Below are positions 50,534-60,047 of a stretch of DNA of 64,000 bases, in pieces; within the stretch, counting starts at the first letter, position 1, and each line of letters opens with the position of its first letter. The stretch spans positions 62,001-126,000 of the forward strand of contig NZ_SORO01000004.1 of the NCBI RefSeq assembly GCF_004368965.1. The letters are read 5' to 3'. Source of the stretch: Leptospira meyeri. Its GTDB lineage: Bacteria; Spirochaetota; Leptospiria; Leptospirales; Leptospiraceae. Position numbers and translations under genes: made by a program. Below the pieces are notes generated by a model. It had not been told where the DNA came from. It saw nothing but the letters and a program-made list of their open reading frames with translations, and did no database searches.

Positions 50534-51960
50534 TGGCGTTTGTATTCCGTTATTTGAATGGGGAGTAAGGCATTTGGCAATTGATATTGAATTCCCTTTT
50601 TATATTCTCCCAGCTTTCTATTGTTTGGGTTCGATACAATTAGACCGAGTGGGATTGGTGAAGGTGGAAGTTCTAAAAAAACAAATGAGTCCACATTTTT
50701 GGCAGATAAAATTTGTATGAATGTTTTTTTACTGAAGTTTGGCCTGAGTAACAAAAGTTCTTTTTGTGCCTCCGAATTTGGTAGAGTCTCTAATGCAGGT
50801 AAATTTACAAAAGAAAAATCGGAATTATTAAAAACCAAAACCTTATCTTTTATTTTTCTAATCATTTGAACCGTGTTTGTTTGGTATTTAGAGATTTTTG
50901 TAAGTTCTTTTGATTTCTGGAAAAGCAGATTGATTTGATACAATGCTAGGATGAAACAAAGAACTCCCCAAGTATTTGTGAGTTTAGTATTTGTTGTTTC
51001 ATTCCCATTGTCTCTGAATAATAGAATATACAAAGGAAAGAGCCCATAAAAATACCGCGGTGTATTATGCCCTCCTGTATTGGGTGAAATGAGGACCAAT
51101 AAAAAAGTTATGAGAATTAACGAGATATATTGGTATAATTTTTTTTTCCGAATGATTGCCTTTGACAAATAAAAAATAAATAAAATAAAAATTGGAATTT
51201 GTTCTAACAAAATTTTAAATAAAAATAAACTTGTGTCTGCGTTGAAATTAAATTTTGGACTCTTTACAAGGCGAAGGGGAAAGAAAGTTCCTAATGTTAA
51301 TTTGTTAACAATCGAAAAAACAAATCCGGTAACAATAAATGTAATGATAATTTTTTTCCAATTTTTCTCTTTAGAGAAAAAAATGAGGATCAAAAAAATG
51401 GAGAAAACCATTTCGGGTCGCATCCAAACTAAACAGATGGATAGAATTCCTGGAAATACAGTCCATCTGCGATGAAACAGGAATAATATGGAAATTTCTA
51501 AAAAGAAAAATAAGATCGTATCATGAATCAAAAAAATATAGAGAGAAATTGATGATCCAAACAACAAAAGTATTGTGGCGATTTTATCTTTTTTAATTTG
51601 ATAAAAAATATAAATTGATAAAAAGAATAAAATGAATTGTGCGAATCTAATTCCAACTTGTTCATTGATTGCATAAAATGGTGCAGAAAAAATAGGATAA
51701 AAATTTGGAAAAGTGGAGTAAACAAAGCCTTTGTGTACATGAAAAAAAAGATCAGGTAAAGGAAAAAATTGAAAGTTTGGATCTTGCAATAAGGAATCAT
51801 AAGGTAAATAAAATTTACCTTGTAGTGCCAATTTGATTTGCCATTCCAAAAGTGCAAAATCAGAAAAAGCTTCGATTTGTTTTGTTGTGACCAACAAATA
51901 CCCTAAAACCAAAATTCCCAAACTAACAAAGAAACCTATTGCTTTTTTTGATTGATCCAT
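50530..51960 (-). CDS. Polytopic membrane protein, GT-C/GT39-like
   Basis: A roughly 476-residue inner-membrane protein with about ten helices in its first 360 residues, Phe/Ile/Lys rich, and a soluble C-terminal domain of about 110 residues. The overall plan (short first loop, alternating helices, then a globular tail) resembles GT39/GT-C glycosyltransferases, but the acidic catalytic loop is not obvious, so the assignment is tentative. The frame reaches a TTG at 52008 that shares its first base with the divergent SGNH gene start; I prefer the ATG at 51960. It is the first gene of a two-gene operon with the zinc-ribbon FxLYD protein. Confidence 0.65.
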   Translation of the reverse strand: MDQSKKAIGFFVSLGILVLGYLLVTTKQIEAFSDFALLEWQIKLALQGKFYLPYDSLLQDPNFQFFPLPDLFFHVHKGFVYSTFPNFYPIFSAPFYAINEQVGIRFAQFILFFLSIYIFYQIKKDKIATILLLFGSSISLYIFLIHDTILFFFLEISILFLFHRRWTVFPGILSICLVWMRPEMVFSIFLILIFFSKEKNWKKIIITFIVTGFVFSIVNKLTLGTFFPLRLVKSPKFNFNADTSLFLFKILLEQIPIFILFIFYLSKAIIRKKKLYQYISLILITFLLVLISPNTGGHNTPRYFYGLFPLYILLFRDNGNETTNTKLTNTWGVLCFILALYQINLLFQKSKELTKISKYQTNTVQMIRKIKDKVLVFNNSDFSFVNLPALETLPNSEAQKELLLLRPNFSKKTFIQILSAKNVDSFVFLELPPSPIPLGLIVSNPNNRKLGEYKKGIQYQLPNALLPIQITEYKRQ

Positions 51961-52007
51961 ACGAAATCGAAAACAGGTATACTCTTCTTCCTTTCTAAAG
52001 ATCCGCA

Positions 52008-53114
52008 ATGAAAAAAGATATTCGCAAAGCCACTTTTCTTTCTAAAGGCATAAAATTGACTTTTTATGCCTTTGTTTTCTTTTGTGGGTCGTTGTTTGTG
52101 ACAAGAACTTTTGATTCCTTCGGATTTTTGGAATTTTCTTATGGCCATTACCATTTCCCTATCAATAGAAAAATCCCTTATTTTCGGCAAGGTGAAAGAG
52201 AATTTGGGCAAATCGATGAATTTGGGGTTCGAATCGGAAGTAAAAAAAGTAACTTTAAATGCGGTTATTTGTTATTAGGTGATTCGCAAACATTTGGTTC
52301 AGGTATTTTTTGGAAGGATACTTTTTCTGAAATATTAAATCGAGAGACAAACTGCCAATGGACCAATCTTGGAATTCCCGGGTTTACGTTGGAAAACGAA
52401 TTGTCAATGTATCAAAAGGTAAGTGCTTTTTTAAAAGAGAAAACTGTATATTTGTTTGTGTATGGAAATGATATTTATGAAACAGGGGATACTCCTGACT
52501 ATTTACATTTTGTAAATCATCAAAAATGGTACCTTCACCTTTCTTCATTTTTTTTTCCAAAATCAACTCGTTTGTATTTTAAAAAAAAATATTTTGAATC
52601 CATTCAAAAACGAATGGAAGATGAGTTGGAAAGAGTCGCAAAACTTCCTTATTTTCCTTTTGCTCAAAAGTCAAAAAAAAATGAGGTCGTTGATTTTCTT
52701 CCTCTGAAAACACTATTCCAAATTAGTCCCACTTACCTTTCAAGTTCTCTTGATACAAAGTCATTTGCAAAAATAAATTTTGAACGATGGAGTCAGATTT
52801 TTTTCCAATTGAAAGATCAAATAGAAAAAGACGGCAAACAATTAAGGGTAGTTTATCTTCCATTGGAAGTTGAATATGATAGAACTCGGTATGAAATTTA
52901 TAAGAACATAGGATTTAAAATGAATGTTAGCTGGTTGGAATCTGATTCTGAGTTGGTTTTGGATTTGATCCAGATAACCAAAGAAAACCATATTCCGTTT
53001 ATCGATTTGCGAAACTTTATGAGATACAGAACGGATTTGCTGCAAAAGGGCGATATTCATATCAATGAAGCGGCTACTAGAATGATTGCCGAAGTTCTCA
53101 AAAAAGATTTATAA
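52008..53114 (+). CDS. SGNH hydrolase-like protein with N-terminal membrane helix
   Basis: A 368-residue protein, anchored by an N-terminal helix (about 15-33, FYAFVFFCGSLFVTRTF). The catalytic block LLGDSQTFGSG holds the GDS serine; DIHINEAATRMIAEVL near the C-terminus supplies the D-x-x-H pair expected in SGNH/GDSL hydrolases. Such membrane SGNH proteins often modify surface polysaccharide (acetyl esterase-like). The divergent neighbour is a GT-C-like membrane protein, which fits a surface glycan role. The ATG at 52008 lies in a tight 47-bp gap, so the two promoters must overlap. Confidence 0.82.
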   Translation: MKKDIRKATFLSKGIKLTFYAFVFFCGSLFVTRTFDSFGFLEFSYGHYHFPINRKIPYFRQGEREFGQIDEFGVRIGSKKSNFKCGYLLLGDSQTFGSGIFWKDTFSEILNRETNCQWTNLGIPGFTLENELSMYQKVSAFLKEKTVYLFVYGNDIYETGDTPDYLHFVNHQKWYLHLSSFFFPKSTRLYFKKKYFESIQKRMEDELERVAKLPYFPFAQKSKKNEVVDFLPLKTLFQISPTYLSSSLDTKSFAKINFERWSQIFFQLKDQIEKDGKQLRVVYLPLEVEYDRTRYEIYKNIGFKMNVSWLESDSELVLDLIQITKENHIPFIDLRNFMRYRTDLLQKGDIHINEAATRMIAEVLKKDL

Positions 53115-53131
53115 AATATTTTGATTCTCGA

Positions 53132-53521
53132 TCAGGTTTGTTCCAAGTTTTTTAAAATGGGGCAGTCCGGTCTATGGTCACCATGGCAATGTTTAACGAG
53201 GTTTTTTAAAGTATCTGACATATCCTTTAGTTGTTTTAATTTTAAATCTAAATCATGTAAATGTTTTTCTGCCAGTAACTTTACCTGTTTGCTACTTCGG
53301 GACTTGTTTTTCCAAAGCCCAAGTAAACTTTTTATATCTTCCAAAGGAAAAGCAAGTTCTCTCGATCTTTTGATAAAACGTAAGTAGTGGACGTCATCTT
53401 TTGAATAGGATCTGTAACCATTCTCTGTCCTACCAGCTTCTGGAATGAGACCAATTCCTTCGTAATGGCGAATAAGTTTTGCGCTGACTCCCGATTTCTT
53501 AGAAAGTTCTCCAATGTTCAT
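53132..53521 (-). CDS. cueR: Copper-responsive MerR family regulator CueR
   Basis: A 129-residue MerR-family DNA-binding protein. The N-terminal HTH (NIGELSKKSGVSAKLIRHYEGIGLI) and wing (RTENGYRSYS) are typical, as is the coiled helix following. The C-terminal metal loop CHGDHRPDCPIL gives Cys112 and Cys120, the same numbers as the Cu+ ligands of E. coli CueR. It should sense cytoplasmic Cu+ and activate the divergent copper operon by twisting the 19-bp-spacer promoter at 53575-53605. Its ATG has an AAGGAGATAC site upstream. Confidence 0.93.
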   Translation of the reverse strand: MNIGELSKKSGVSAKLIRHYEGIGLIPEAGRTENGYRSYSKDDVHYLRFIKRSRELAFPLEDIKSLLGLWKNKSRSSKQVKLLAEKHLHDLDLKLKQLKDMSDTLKNLVKHCHGDHRPDCPILKNLEQT

Positions 53522-53574
53522 ATGTATCTCCTTAAAAAAATTAGAAAAAAAGTAAAAAAAAAAGAACTCGGCTA

Positions 53575-53605
53575 TTGACCTTCCAACAGTTGGAAGGTTT
53601 AGACT
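53575..53605 (+). promoter_or_regulatory. CueR-type copper promoter with 19-bp spacer
   Basis: TTGACC (-35, 53575-53580), a 19-bp spacer and TAGACT (-10, 53600-53605). The spacer carries a perfect palindrome with arms ACCTTCCAAC/GTTGGAAGGT (53578-53598, one base between), the CueR site layout known from the E. coli copA promoter. Confidence 0.92.
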
Positions 53606-53631
53606 GGTTTTATGTTAACAAAGGAGTTATC

Positions 53632-54066
53632 ATGAAGCCAACCAAAAAAATAGTCAAACTTGCGATTTTGCTTTTTCTGATTAGTGTCAATCAGATGGCA
53701 GCGCACGGAGAACATAAACCGGGCCCTCATGGAGGCGCGATTCGGATGCCAGGGGCCTTCCACACGGAAGTCCTTCCCTACCAAAATTTGGGTTTTAAAG
53801 TTTATCTATTGGATATTAATTTTGAAAATCCTACTTCCAAAAATTCGAAGTTACGAGGTAAGGTTGTATCAAATGAAAAAGAGTTCCCTTTAAAATGTAC
53901 AGACCACCCTGACCATTTTTATTGTGAAATTCCCAAGGGAAGTTCGGTTTTGGAGGGAGAATTGATTCTTTTTCCTGAATGGAATTTGCAAAAAGGTGCA
54001 GAAGTAAAATACAAACTTCCGTTATTTGAGACTAAGGACGTAAAAAAGGAGCATCATCATGGTTAA
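53632..54066 (+). CDS. Exported His-rich protein of the copper operon
   Basis: A 144-residue exported protein with a signal peptide (residues 1-23, ending QMAA) and a His-rich mature start (HGEHKPGPHGGAIRMPGAFHTEV) plus a final HHH cluster. Two Cys (KCTDHPDHFYCEI) may form a disulphide or bind metal with the flanking His. The first gene of the CueR-controlled operon, it probably binds periplasmic copper. It is unlike the usual CueO or CusF by motif, so it may be a separate copper chaperone. AAAGGAG ribosome site; the frame is open upstream only into the promoter, so the ATG at 53632 is the start. The last 8 bases overlap copZ. Confidence 0.8.
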   Translation: MKPTKKIVKLAILLFLISVNQMAAHGEHKPGPHGGAIRMPGAFHTEVLPYQNLGFKVYLLDINFENPTSKNSKLRGKVVSNEKEFPLKCTDHPDHFYCEIPKGSSVLEGELILFPEWNLQKGAEVKYKLPLFETKDVKKEHHHG

Positions 54067-54262
54067 TTATGAAATCGAAGGAATGACTTGCGGACATTGT
54101 AAAAAAACTGTAGAGAAAGTGTTTGCAGAGAATGGAAAGGAAGCAACTGCAAATTTAGATTCAAAAATTGTAACTGTGAAAGAATCTTTAACGGAAGCGG
54201 AGTTTAATTTACTACGCGAACGTTTAGATGAGGATGGATATTCTCTTGGAAACGCAAAATAA
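54059..54262 (+). CDS. copZ: Copper chaperone CopZ (heavy-metal-associated domain)
   Basis: A 67-residue HMA-domain protein that shuttles Cu+ to the CopA ATPase. The metal motif GMTCGHC (residues 8-14) is intact, and length and secondary structure pattern match free CopZ. Its start overlaps the preceding His-rich gene, and its end overlaps copA by 35 bases; this unusual overlap suggests tight translational coupling of chaperone and pump. Confidence 0.92.
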   Translation: MVNYEIEGMTCGHCKKTVEKVFAENGKEATANLDSKIVTVKESLTEAEFNLLRERLDEDGYSLGNAK

Positions 54263-56450
54263 TACCACCGAACGAACATTAGATCTTTTTGGTATGACCT
54301 GCGCAAATTGTGCCCTTCGCATTGAGAAGGGCCTTGCTAAAATGGATGGGGTTTCTGACGTTCGAGTCAACTTTGCACGTGAATCTGTTTTTTTGCGAAC
54401 TTCTGATTCCGTAACTGTAGATTCTTTATTAAAAAAAGTAGAATCGCTTGGATATTCCGCACTGGTTCACGATGCGAACCGACAATCAGAAACTGAAAAA
54501 AAGCAAAAGGATCAAACTCGCAATTTGAAAATTCGTTTTCTTTTGTCTTTGGTTCTTTCTTTACCATTGTTTTATGGAATGGTTACCCACTTTAGTTTTT
54601 TAAATTTTATGCCAATGCCACATTTTTTAATGGACCGGTTTGTCCAAATGGTCATTGCATTCCCAGTTCAGTTTCTAATTGGATTTCCGTTTTACAGGTC
54701 TGCTTATCGCGCACTAAGGAATGGATCTGCCAATATGGATGTCCTTGTTGTCATTGGAACAAGTGCAGCCTATGGTTATAGTATATTCGGTAATGATTTA
54801 TACTTTGAAACCTCAGCTGTTCTTATCACTTTTATTCTTGGTGGTAAATGGATCGAACATTATGCCAAAGGAAAAAGTAGCGATGGGATCAATGCGTTAC
54901 TAAAACTTCGCCCAGAAACTGCCACTGTACAATCCAATGGAATATGGACTGAGGTTCCTAATGAATATTTAAAAACAGGGGATCTTGTGTTGGTAAAGGC
55001 AGGAGAACGATTCCCAATGGATGGAATTGTTACAGAAGGAGTGAGTTTTGCCGATGAATCAATGTTAACTGGCGAAAGTATGCCGGTAGAGAAAAAAATC
55101 GGTGATTCGATTCTGAGTGGTACAGTTAACGGGAACGGTTCGCTTGTAGTCAAAGCAACTAAAGTAGGGAATGACACAACACTTTCACATATCATTCGTT
55201 CGGTGGAAGAGTCACTCGGTACCAAGGCACCCATCCAAAGGATTGCCGATCAGATTTCTGCTTTTTTTGTTCCTATTGTAATTTCGATTAGTGTGGTTGA
55301 TTTTTTTGTTTGGTATTTCGTTTTAACATCAGGTGATGTTACATCGGCAATCGAAACAAGCATTGCCATTCTTGTGATTGCATGCCCTTGTGCCTTGGGA
55401 CTTGCTACGCCAATCTCTTTACTTGTGGGTACAGGAAGAGCGGCCAAACATGGAGTATTGTTTCGGAGCGCAGAAGCTTTGGAATCTGTTTCAAAAATCA
55501 ATTGGATTGGTTTCGATAAAACAGGAACTTTGACAGAAGGAAAACCTAAAGTCACTGAAATGATCCATTCTGGTTTTCGTATTTCGGAAATAGACCAAAT
55601 CCTACTAGGCATTGTCAAGATGGAACAAACTTCTGACCATCCTCTGGCAAAGGCCATTGTTGGATTTGGAAAGGAAAAAAATCTGTATCAAAATTCAGAG
55701 CCTATTGTTTCTACCAAAACATTTCCTGGTGGAGGAATCCAGTCGGAACAAAATGGAAATACTTTTTTTGCCGGCAAACGGACGTTTGTTGAGGAAAACG
55801 GATTTTCCGTACCTGATTTTATTAATGAGTCGATCAAAGTTTGGTTAGAAGATGGATCTAGTTTGGTATTTGTTGGCATTCGAGGAAATGCAGAAGGAAT
55901 GGTTGTATTTCGAGTTGAAGACGGTTTGCGTGAAGATGCGAAGAGTGCAATTGCTACCTTAAAATCTATGGGAGTTGAACCTGTCCTTTTGACTGGGGAT
56001 CATCCAAATTCTGCAAACAAAGTTGCTAAGTTAGTGGGGATATCGGCTGTGTATGCCGGTTTACTTCCTGAGGAAAAAGCAAAAATCATCAAAACCTTCA
56101 AAACAGAAAAGATCCATTCGGCGATGGTTGGAGATGGAATCAATGATGCCCCGGCACTTGCTTCCGCTGATGTGGGAATCGCTATGGGAACTGGATCTGA
56201 TGTTGCGATTCAAACTGCCGATGTGGTACTGGTGAACGGAGACATCCAAAGAATTGTGGATCTCATCACTATTGGTAAAGATACAGTCACCAATATTCGA
56301 CAAAATTTTGGTTGGGCTCTTGGATATAATTTATTAGGAATTCCCATCGCTGCTTCGGGACTTCTTCTTCCTTGGGTGAGTGGTGCAGCAATGGCATTCA
56401 GTTCATTATCTGTTGTTTTTAATGCACTTCGAATGAGTCGTTGGAAATAA
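54228..56450 (+). CDS. copA: Cu+-exporting P1B-type ATPase CopA
   Basis: A 740-residue inner-membrane pump that exports Cu+. One N-terminal HMA domain (GMTCANC near residue 23), eight transmembrane helices, the CPC ion motif in ACPCALGLATP, the TGES loop, phosphorylation site DKTGT with Asp430, SDHPLAKAI (the P1B His-Pro motif) and GDGINDAPAL are all present. The start at 54228 overlaps copZ; an internal TTG at 54246 preceded by GAGGATGG is possible and would give a slightly shorter HMA region. It is the last copper gene of the operon. Confidence 0.95.
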   Translation: MRMDILLETQNNTTERTLDLFGMTCANCALRIEKGLAKMDGVSDVRVNFARESVFLRTSDSVTVDSLLKKVESLGYSALVHDANRQSETEKKQKDQTRNLKIRFLLSLVLSLPLFYGMVTHFSFLNFMPMPHFLMDRFVQMVIAFPVQFLIGFPFYRSAYRALRNGSANMDVLVVIGTSAAYGYSIFGNDLYFETSAVLITFILGGKWIEHYAKGKSSDGINALLKLRPETATVQSNGIWTEVPNEYLKTGDLVLVKAGERFPMDGIVTEGVSFADESMLTGESMPVEKKIGDSILSGTVNGNGSLVVKATKVGNDTTLSHIIRSVEESLGTKAPIQRIADQISAFFVPIVISISVVDFFVWYFVLTSGDVTSAIETSIAILVIACPCALGLATPISLLVGTGRAAKHGVLFRSAEALESVSKINWIGFDKTGTLTEGKPKVTEMIHSGFRISEIDQILLGIVKMEQTSDHPLAKAIVGFGKEKNLYQNSEPIVSTKTFPGGGIQSEQNGNTFFAGKRTFVEENGFSVPDFINESIKVWLEDGSSLVFVGIRGNAEGMVVFRVEDGLREDAKSAIATLKSMGVEPVLLTGDHPNSANKVAKLVGISAVYAGLLPEEKAKIIKTFKTEKIHSAMVGDGINDAPALASADVGIAMGTGSDVAIQTADVVLVNGDIQRIVDLITIGKDTVTNIRQNFGWALGYNLLGIPIAASGLLLPWVSGAAMAFSSLSVVFNALRMSRWK

Positions 56451-56476
56451 TAGTATTAACAGAAATGGTGTAACGA

Positions 56477-57304
56477 TTGGATATCCGATTTATTAAACCT
56501 CCCTCTCATTTAGAATCATCCGTTAAGGAATTTTGGATTTGGGAGGGAGTTAATGCTCGAGAACTTCCCTGGATATTGCCATCTTACGAATGTGAGGTGG
56601 TATTCCATTTGAGTGAACCTCCTCTTGTAGAAACTGAAAACCGACTATTCATTCGGTTACCGAAGTTACACTTGGTTGGTCCACAAACGAGACGGTGGAG
56701 AATCTTATCGGAATCAGATTTGAACTTGTTTGCAATTCGATTTTTTGTAGGGGGGATGTTTTCCCTTTTTTCCAAACGTGGAGATGAAATACAAAACCAA
56801 TTTATTTCATTAGGCGACGAAGCAAAATTAGGTGATTTTTCGGAATTAAGTTTTTCATCTGATGATCAAATTTTTGAATTTCTCACTCGGTTTCTCAAAG
56901 AATATTCGGGACAACCTTCGGAAATTCCAACATATGTTCGATTTGCTCTTTTGGAACTCACAAATCCGGCCACTCCCATTGAAGGCCTTTGTCAAAAATT
57001 GGGAATTTCTAGAAAACAATTGGATCGCAAATTCAAAGAGATCGTGGGAATGAGTCCATCCGAATATAGAACAGTGCACAGGTTATTGGAAATGGTGCGA
57101 AATCCGGACCATTACCGAAAAAACAATCCCGACCTCCGTTTTACCGATTTGGCGCATGAATTTGAGTATTCTGACCAGTCCCATTTCAATCATGATTTTA
57201 AACGAATTTCGGGAAGTATTCCCAATGAATGGTTCGCAGAATATGAAAAAATGTCCCATTTTTACAAGGGAGATTCGTCTCATATTGATAGGATAGAAAC
57301 ATGA
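56477..57304 (+). CDS. AraC family regulator
   Basis: A 275-residue cytoplasmic protein. The N-terminal part (about 1-155) is like the DUF6597 sensor domain found before AraC HTH units, with IKPPSHLESSVKEFWIWEG at the start and CEVVFHLSEPP. The AraC HTH (about 165-265) shows IEGLCQKLGISRKQLDRKFKEIVGMSPSEYR and the tail LAHEFEYSDQSHFNHDFKRISG. TTG start 26 bp after copA, so it may be co-transcribed from the copper promoter. Its target is unknown; the next gene, an ankyrin protein, overlaps its stop by four bases. Confidence 0.87.
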   Translation: MDIRFIKPPSHLESSVKEFWIWEGVNARELPWILPSYECEVVFHLSEPPLVETENRLFIRLPKLHLVGPQTRRWRILSESDLNLFAIRFFVGGMFSLFSKRGDEIQNQFISLGDEAKLGDFSELSFSSDDQIFEFLTRFLKEYSGQPSEIPTYVRFALLELTNPATPIEGLCQKLGISRKQLDRKFKEIVGMSPSEYRTVHRLLEMVRNPDHYRKNNPDLRFTDLAHEFEYSDQSHFNHDFKRISGSIPNEWFAEYEKMSHFYKGDSSHIDRIET

Positions 57305-57771
57305 TACAAAACATTATCGATTTTGTTGGTAAAACTAAATCCAATCTTCGGTTGCGCACCTTGTGTTCCGCCATCACGCGAGAAGATAAAGATTCCTTTG
57401 ATTTGTTATTATCCGATCCTGAATTAAAGGAGGTTTTGGTATCTGAATCGGCCCTGTTGCTCGGGATTGCGGCAACGGAAGTTTCTGATATCTATTATTT
57501 GAAAAAGTTACTCGCAATTGGTTTGGATCCGAATCGACCAGATAACATGGGTTTGTATCCAATTCACAAAGCAACGGAAACAGGAAACATTGAAGCTCTG
57601 GAAGTATTATTAAATTCTGCCGCTAACCCCAATGTCACTGATCCCAATGGAGTGACTGCCCTTCATATCGCCAATAGTTTTGATGGACTCGGTGAAATTT
57701 CTGATCTACTGATTCGAATGGGAGCAAATGTCTACCAAAGGGATAAACTCGGCAAACGTTACTTGATGTAA
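57301..57771 (+). CDS. Ankyrin repeat protein
   Basis: A 156-residue protein. Residues about 80-155 hold two full and one partial ankyrin repeat (GLYPIHKATETGNIEALEVLLNSAANPNVTDPNG; VTALHIANSFDGLGEISDLLIRMGANV), the classic G-x-T-x-L-H-x-A and L-L/I-x-x-G-A patterns. The N-terminal 75 residues are helical without motif. The start overlaps the AraC stop (ATGA), so the two proteins are made together and the ankyrin part may bind the regulator. No signal peptide. Confidence 0.88.
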   Translation: MIQNIIDFVGKTKSNLRLRTLCSAITREDKDSFDLLLSDPELKEVLVSESALLLGIAATEVSDIYYLKKLLAIGLDPNRPDNMGLYPIHKATETGNIEALEVLLNSAANPNVTDPNGVTALHIANSFDGLGEISDLLIRMGANVYQRDKLGKRYLM

Positions 57772-57847
57772 TTTTAAATCAAATTCCAACGAATGAGTGG
57801 CTATAATCTTCCTTGTCTGATTGGGCCACTTACCGATCTATGTGATT

Positions 57848-59020
57848 ATGATCGGAACTCCTTTTACACCCAACGCTACAAAACTTTTACTTCTTGGATC
57901 AGGGGAACTTGGCAAAGAAGTCGCCATTGAGGCAAATCGCCTAGGTGTTCATGTCATCGCCGTAGATCGTTATCCGAATGCACCTGCTATGTTTGTGGCA
58001 CAAGAATCTCGTGTCATCAATATGCTTGATCCTAACGAATTGGAAGCCACCATACGAGAGTTAAAGCCTGATTTTGTAGTTCCTGAAATTGAAGCCATCC
58101 ATACCGAAACATTGGTACGATTGGAAGCGGAAGGTTTTCGTATCATCCCCAGTGCCAAAGCCGTGAATCTGACAATGAACCGAGAAGGGATTCGTAATTT
58201 TGCTTCCAAAGAACTTGGTTTAAAAACTTCCAAATATCTTTTTGCTGATACAGAAGATGATTTTACAAGGGCGGTGAAAGAGATTGGATTTCCTTGTGTG
58301 GTCAAACCCATTATGAGTTCTTCTGGAAAAGGACAAAGTATGGTTCGAAACGAATCGGAAATCCAAAAGGCTTGGGAGTATGGCCAAACAGGAGGAAGGA
58401 CAGGAAAAGGTAAGATGATCATTGAAGAATTTATCTCTTTTGATTTCGAAATCACACTTCTCACCATACGCCATATTGGAGGAACAACCTTTTTGCCTCC
58501 TATAGGACATAGACAAGTAAACGGGGATTATGTGGAATCATGGATGCCACAACCAATGTCTGAACTTGCTATACGTAATGCAGAAAAAATTGCAGAAACT
58601 GTTACCACGGGACTTGGGGGAATTGGAATTTTCGGAGTCGAACTTTTTGTTAAGGGTGACGAAGTGTACTTTAGTGAGGTGTCACCAAGACCACATGACA
58701 CAGGACTAGTGACTCTTATCTCTCAAAATTTTTCTGAATTTTCACTACATGCAAGAGCATTACTTGGACTTCCCATTCCGGAGTTGATCTTTCAAACTCC
58801 CGCTGCAAGTTCCGCCATTCTTTTGGAAGGAAAAACAAATTCGCCAGTTTATATAGGAATTGAAGAGGCTCTAAAACAAAAGGGAGTGGATATCCGAATT
58901 TTTGGGAAACCGGAAATTGATGGGAAACGTCGAATGGGTGTTAGTTTGGCTTTAGGAAACACAATCGAAGAGGCCAAAGAAAAAGCAAATTGTGCCCGGG
59001 ACTTAATACACTTAAAATAA
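57848..59020 (+). CDS. purT: Formate-dependent GAR transformylase PurT
   Basis: PurT makes formyl-GAR from GAR, formate and ATP in purine synthesis. The 390-residue protein is an ATP-grasp enzyme matching E. coli PurT from the first residues: [60 protein letters not shown], and the closing [30 protein letters not shown] box is present at 57802-57807. The frame is open to a TTG at 57821, but the ATG at 57848 gives the usual PurT start and is preferred. It stands alone. Confidence 0.95.
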   Translation: MIGTPFTPNATKLLLLGSGELGKEVAIEANRLGVHVIAVDRYPNAPAMFVAQESRVINMLDPNELEATIRELKPDFVVPEIEAIHTETLVRLEAEGFRIIPSAKAVNLTMNREGIRNFASKELGLKTSKYLFADTEDDFTRAVKEIGFPCVVKPIMSSSGKGQSMVRNESEIQKAWEYGQTGGRTGKGKMIIEEFISFDFEITLLTIRHIGGTTFLPPIGHRQVNGDYVESWMPQPMSELAIRNAEKIAETVTTGLGGIGIFGVELFVKGDEVYFSEVSPRPHDTGLVTLISQNFSEFSLHARALLGLPIPELIFQTPAASSAILLEGKTNSPVYIGIEEALKQKGVDIRIFGKPEIDGKRRMGVSLALGNTIEEAKEKANCARDLIHLK

Positions 59021-59118
59021 TAAACGAAAGTAATATTCGATTTTTCGATCAAAAAACAAATATGAATTAACTTTGAGAAATAAACAAATCGGTAACGAAC
59101 AAATTCGATTCTAAGTGA

Positions 59119-59859
59119 TTAATCTTTTTTGATTTCTGGAGCTTTGTAATTTGTCATCATACTTTCGTAGATACTTTCTTCTCCAAAAGGTAGAAATGAG
59201 TTATCATAGTGAAGTGCGAGTAGTCGGTTGTTCCCTTTTCCAAAACCGCGGATGAGTTCCGATTCGATAGAATCAAAATCGGAGAACTCAATGGAATCCA
59301 TAAACTTACCGTCATGTAATAAGTTGAGAAATACCACAAACTTCCCTGCGTGTTTTAAAATTTTTAAAGAAAATAACATTTCACGTAGTTTCAAAAGATA
59401 AAGAAGAGGCCGAGTGTTCCTTGCCATCACTAACTTCTGTTCCGCTTCACTTACATCTCGAAGTGCTAAGCGTAAAAATGCCCTTGTTTGTGTTTTTTCT
59501 TTATCGCGAGACTTACCCCCAAGTAAAACTAGTTCCGAACGAACCAGCGTTATATTTTTTGTAAGAATTTTGTCATAGAGTTTGATGAGTTTTGACTGAG
59601 TCGAGCGAACTGCCAAATATGCATCTCCATACTTTCCTTGGATGTGTAGACTTTTGAATCGCAAATACTCATTAATAATTTCCTGGTATTCTTGCTTTTC
59701 TTCAGGGCTTCCCAAATGGATAACGCTGGAGTCAAGTGAACGAACAAGTAAATAATTTTCTTCAGCTCCAAAGGCCACTTGTAAATTGCCATTGGCATAG
59801 GTTCTCTCGCCTGCAGTGAAGCAAAGGAAACTAAGGAAAGAAAAGAAAAAAGTTCGCAC
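59119..59859 (-). CDS. Exported protein of unknown function
   Basis: A 246-residue protein with a Phe-rich N-terminal hydrophobic stretch (residues 3-15) that looks like a signal peptide. The rest is predicted mainly helical, with charged stretches (EEKQEYQEIINEYLRFKSL, then ALRDVSEAEQKLVMARNT) resembling tetratricopeptide-like helix pairs, but I find no clear repeat or named motif. Start is GTG at 59859 with no ribosome site; the upstream sequence shows only a TATACT next to it. It stands between purT and the ABC-F gene, transcribed against both. Confidence 0.65.
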   Translation of the reverse strand: MRTFFFSFLSFLCFTAGERTYANGNLQVAFGAEENYLLVRSLDSSVIHLGSPEEKQEYQEIINEYLRFKSLHIQGKYGDAYLAVRSTQSKLIKLYDKILTKNITLVRSELVLLGGKSRDKEKTQTRAFLRLALRDVSEAEQKLVMARNTRPLLYLLKLREMLFSLKILKHAGKFVVFLNLLHDGKFMDSIEFSDFDSIESELIRGFGKGNNRLLALHYDNSFLPFGEESIYESMMTNYKAPEIKKD

Positions 59860-60047
59860 AGTATAGTTTCGGAATTTTGAGACCCTAAAAAAAGTCCATA
59901 ATTTGACAGGTAGGTTTTCCCTGTGATTATGTCTTTGGAATCAGGAATTCTTTGCTGAATCACCCCTAATTCTTTTCGATTCTACTCGTCGTTTCCGGTT
60001 CTTTTTCGATCCTGGTTCTAACTAGAAGGGCAACCTTCGGAAATGAT

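Noticed and set aside
53575..53631. Upstream extension of the His-rich copper protein
   Set aside because: The TTG is the -35 box of the CueR promoter; the ATG at 53632 has AAAGGAG.
57821..57847. TTG start for PurT
   Set aside because: The ATG at 57848 gives the usual PurT N-terminus, and the extra residues have no counterpart in the family as I know it.
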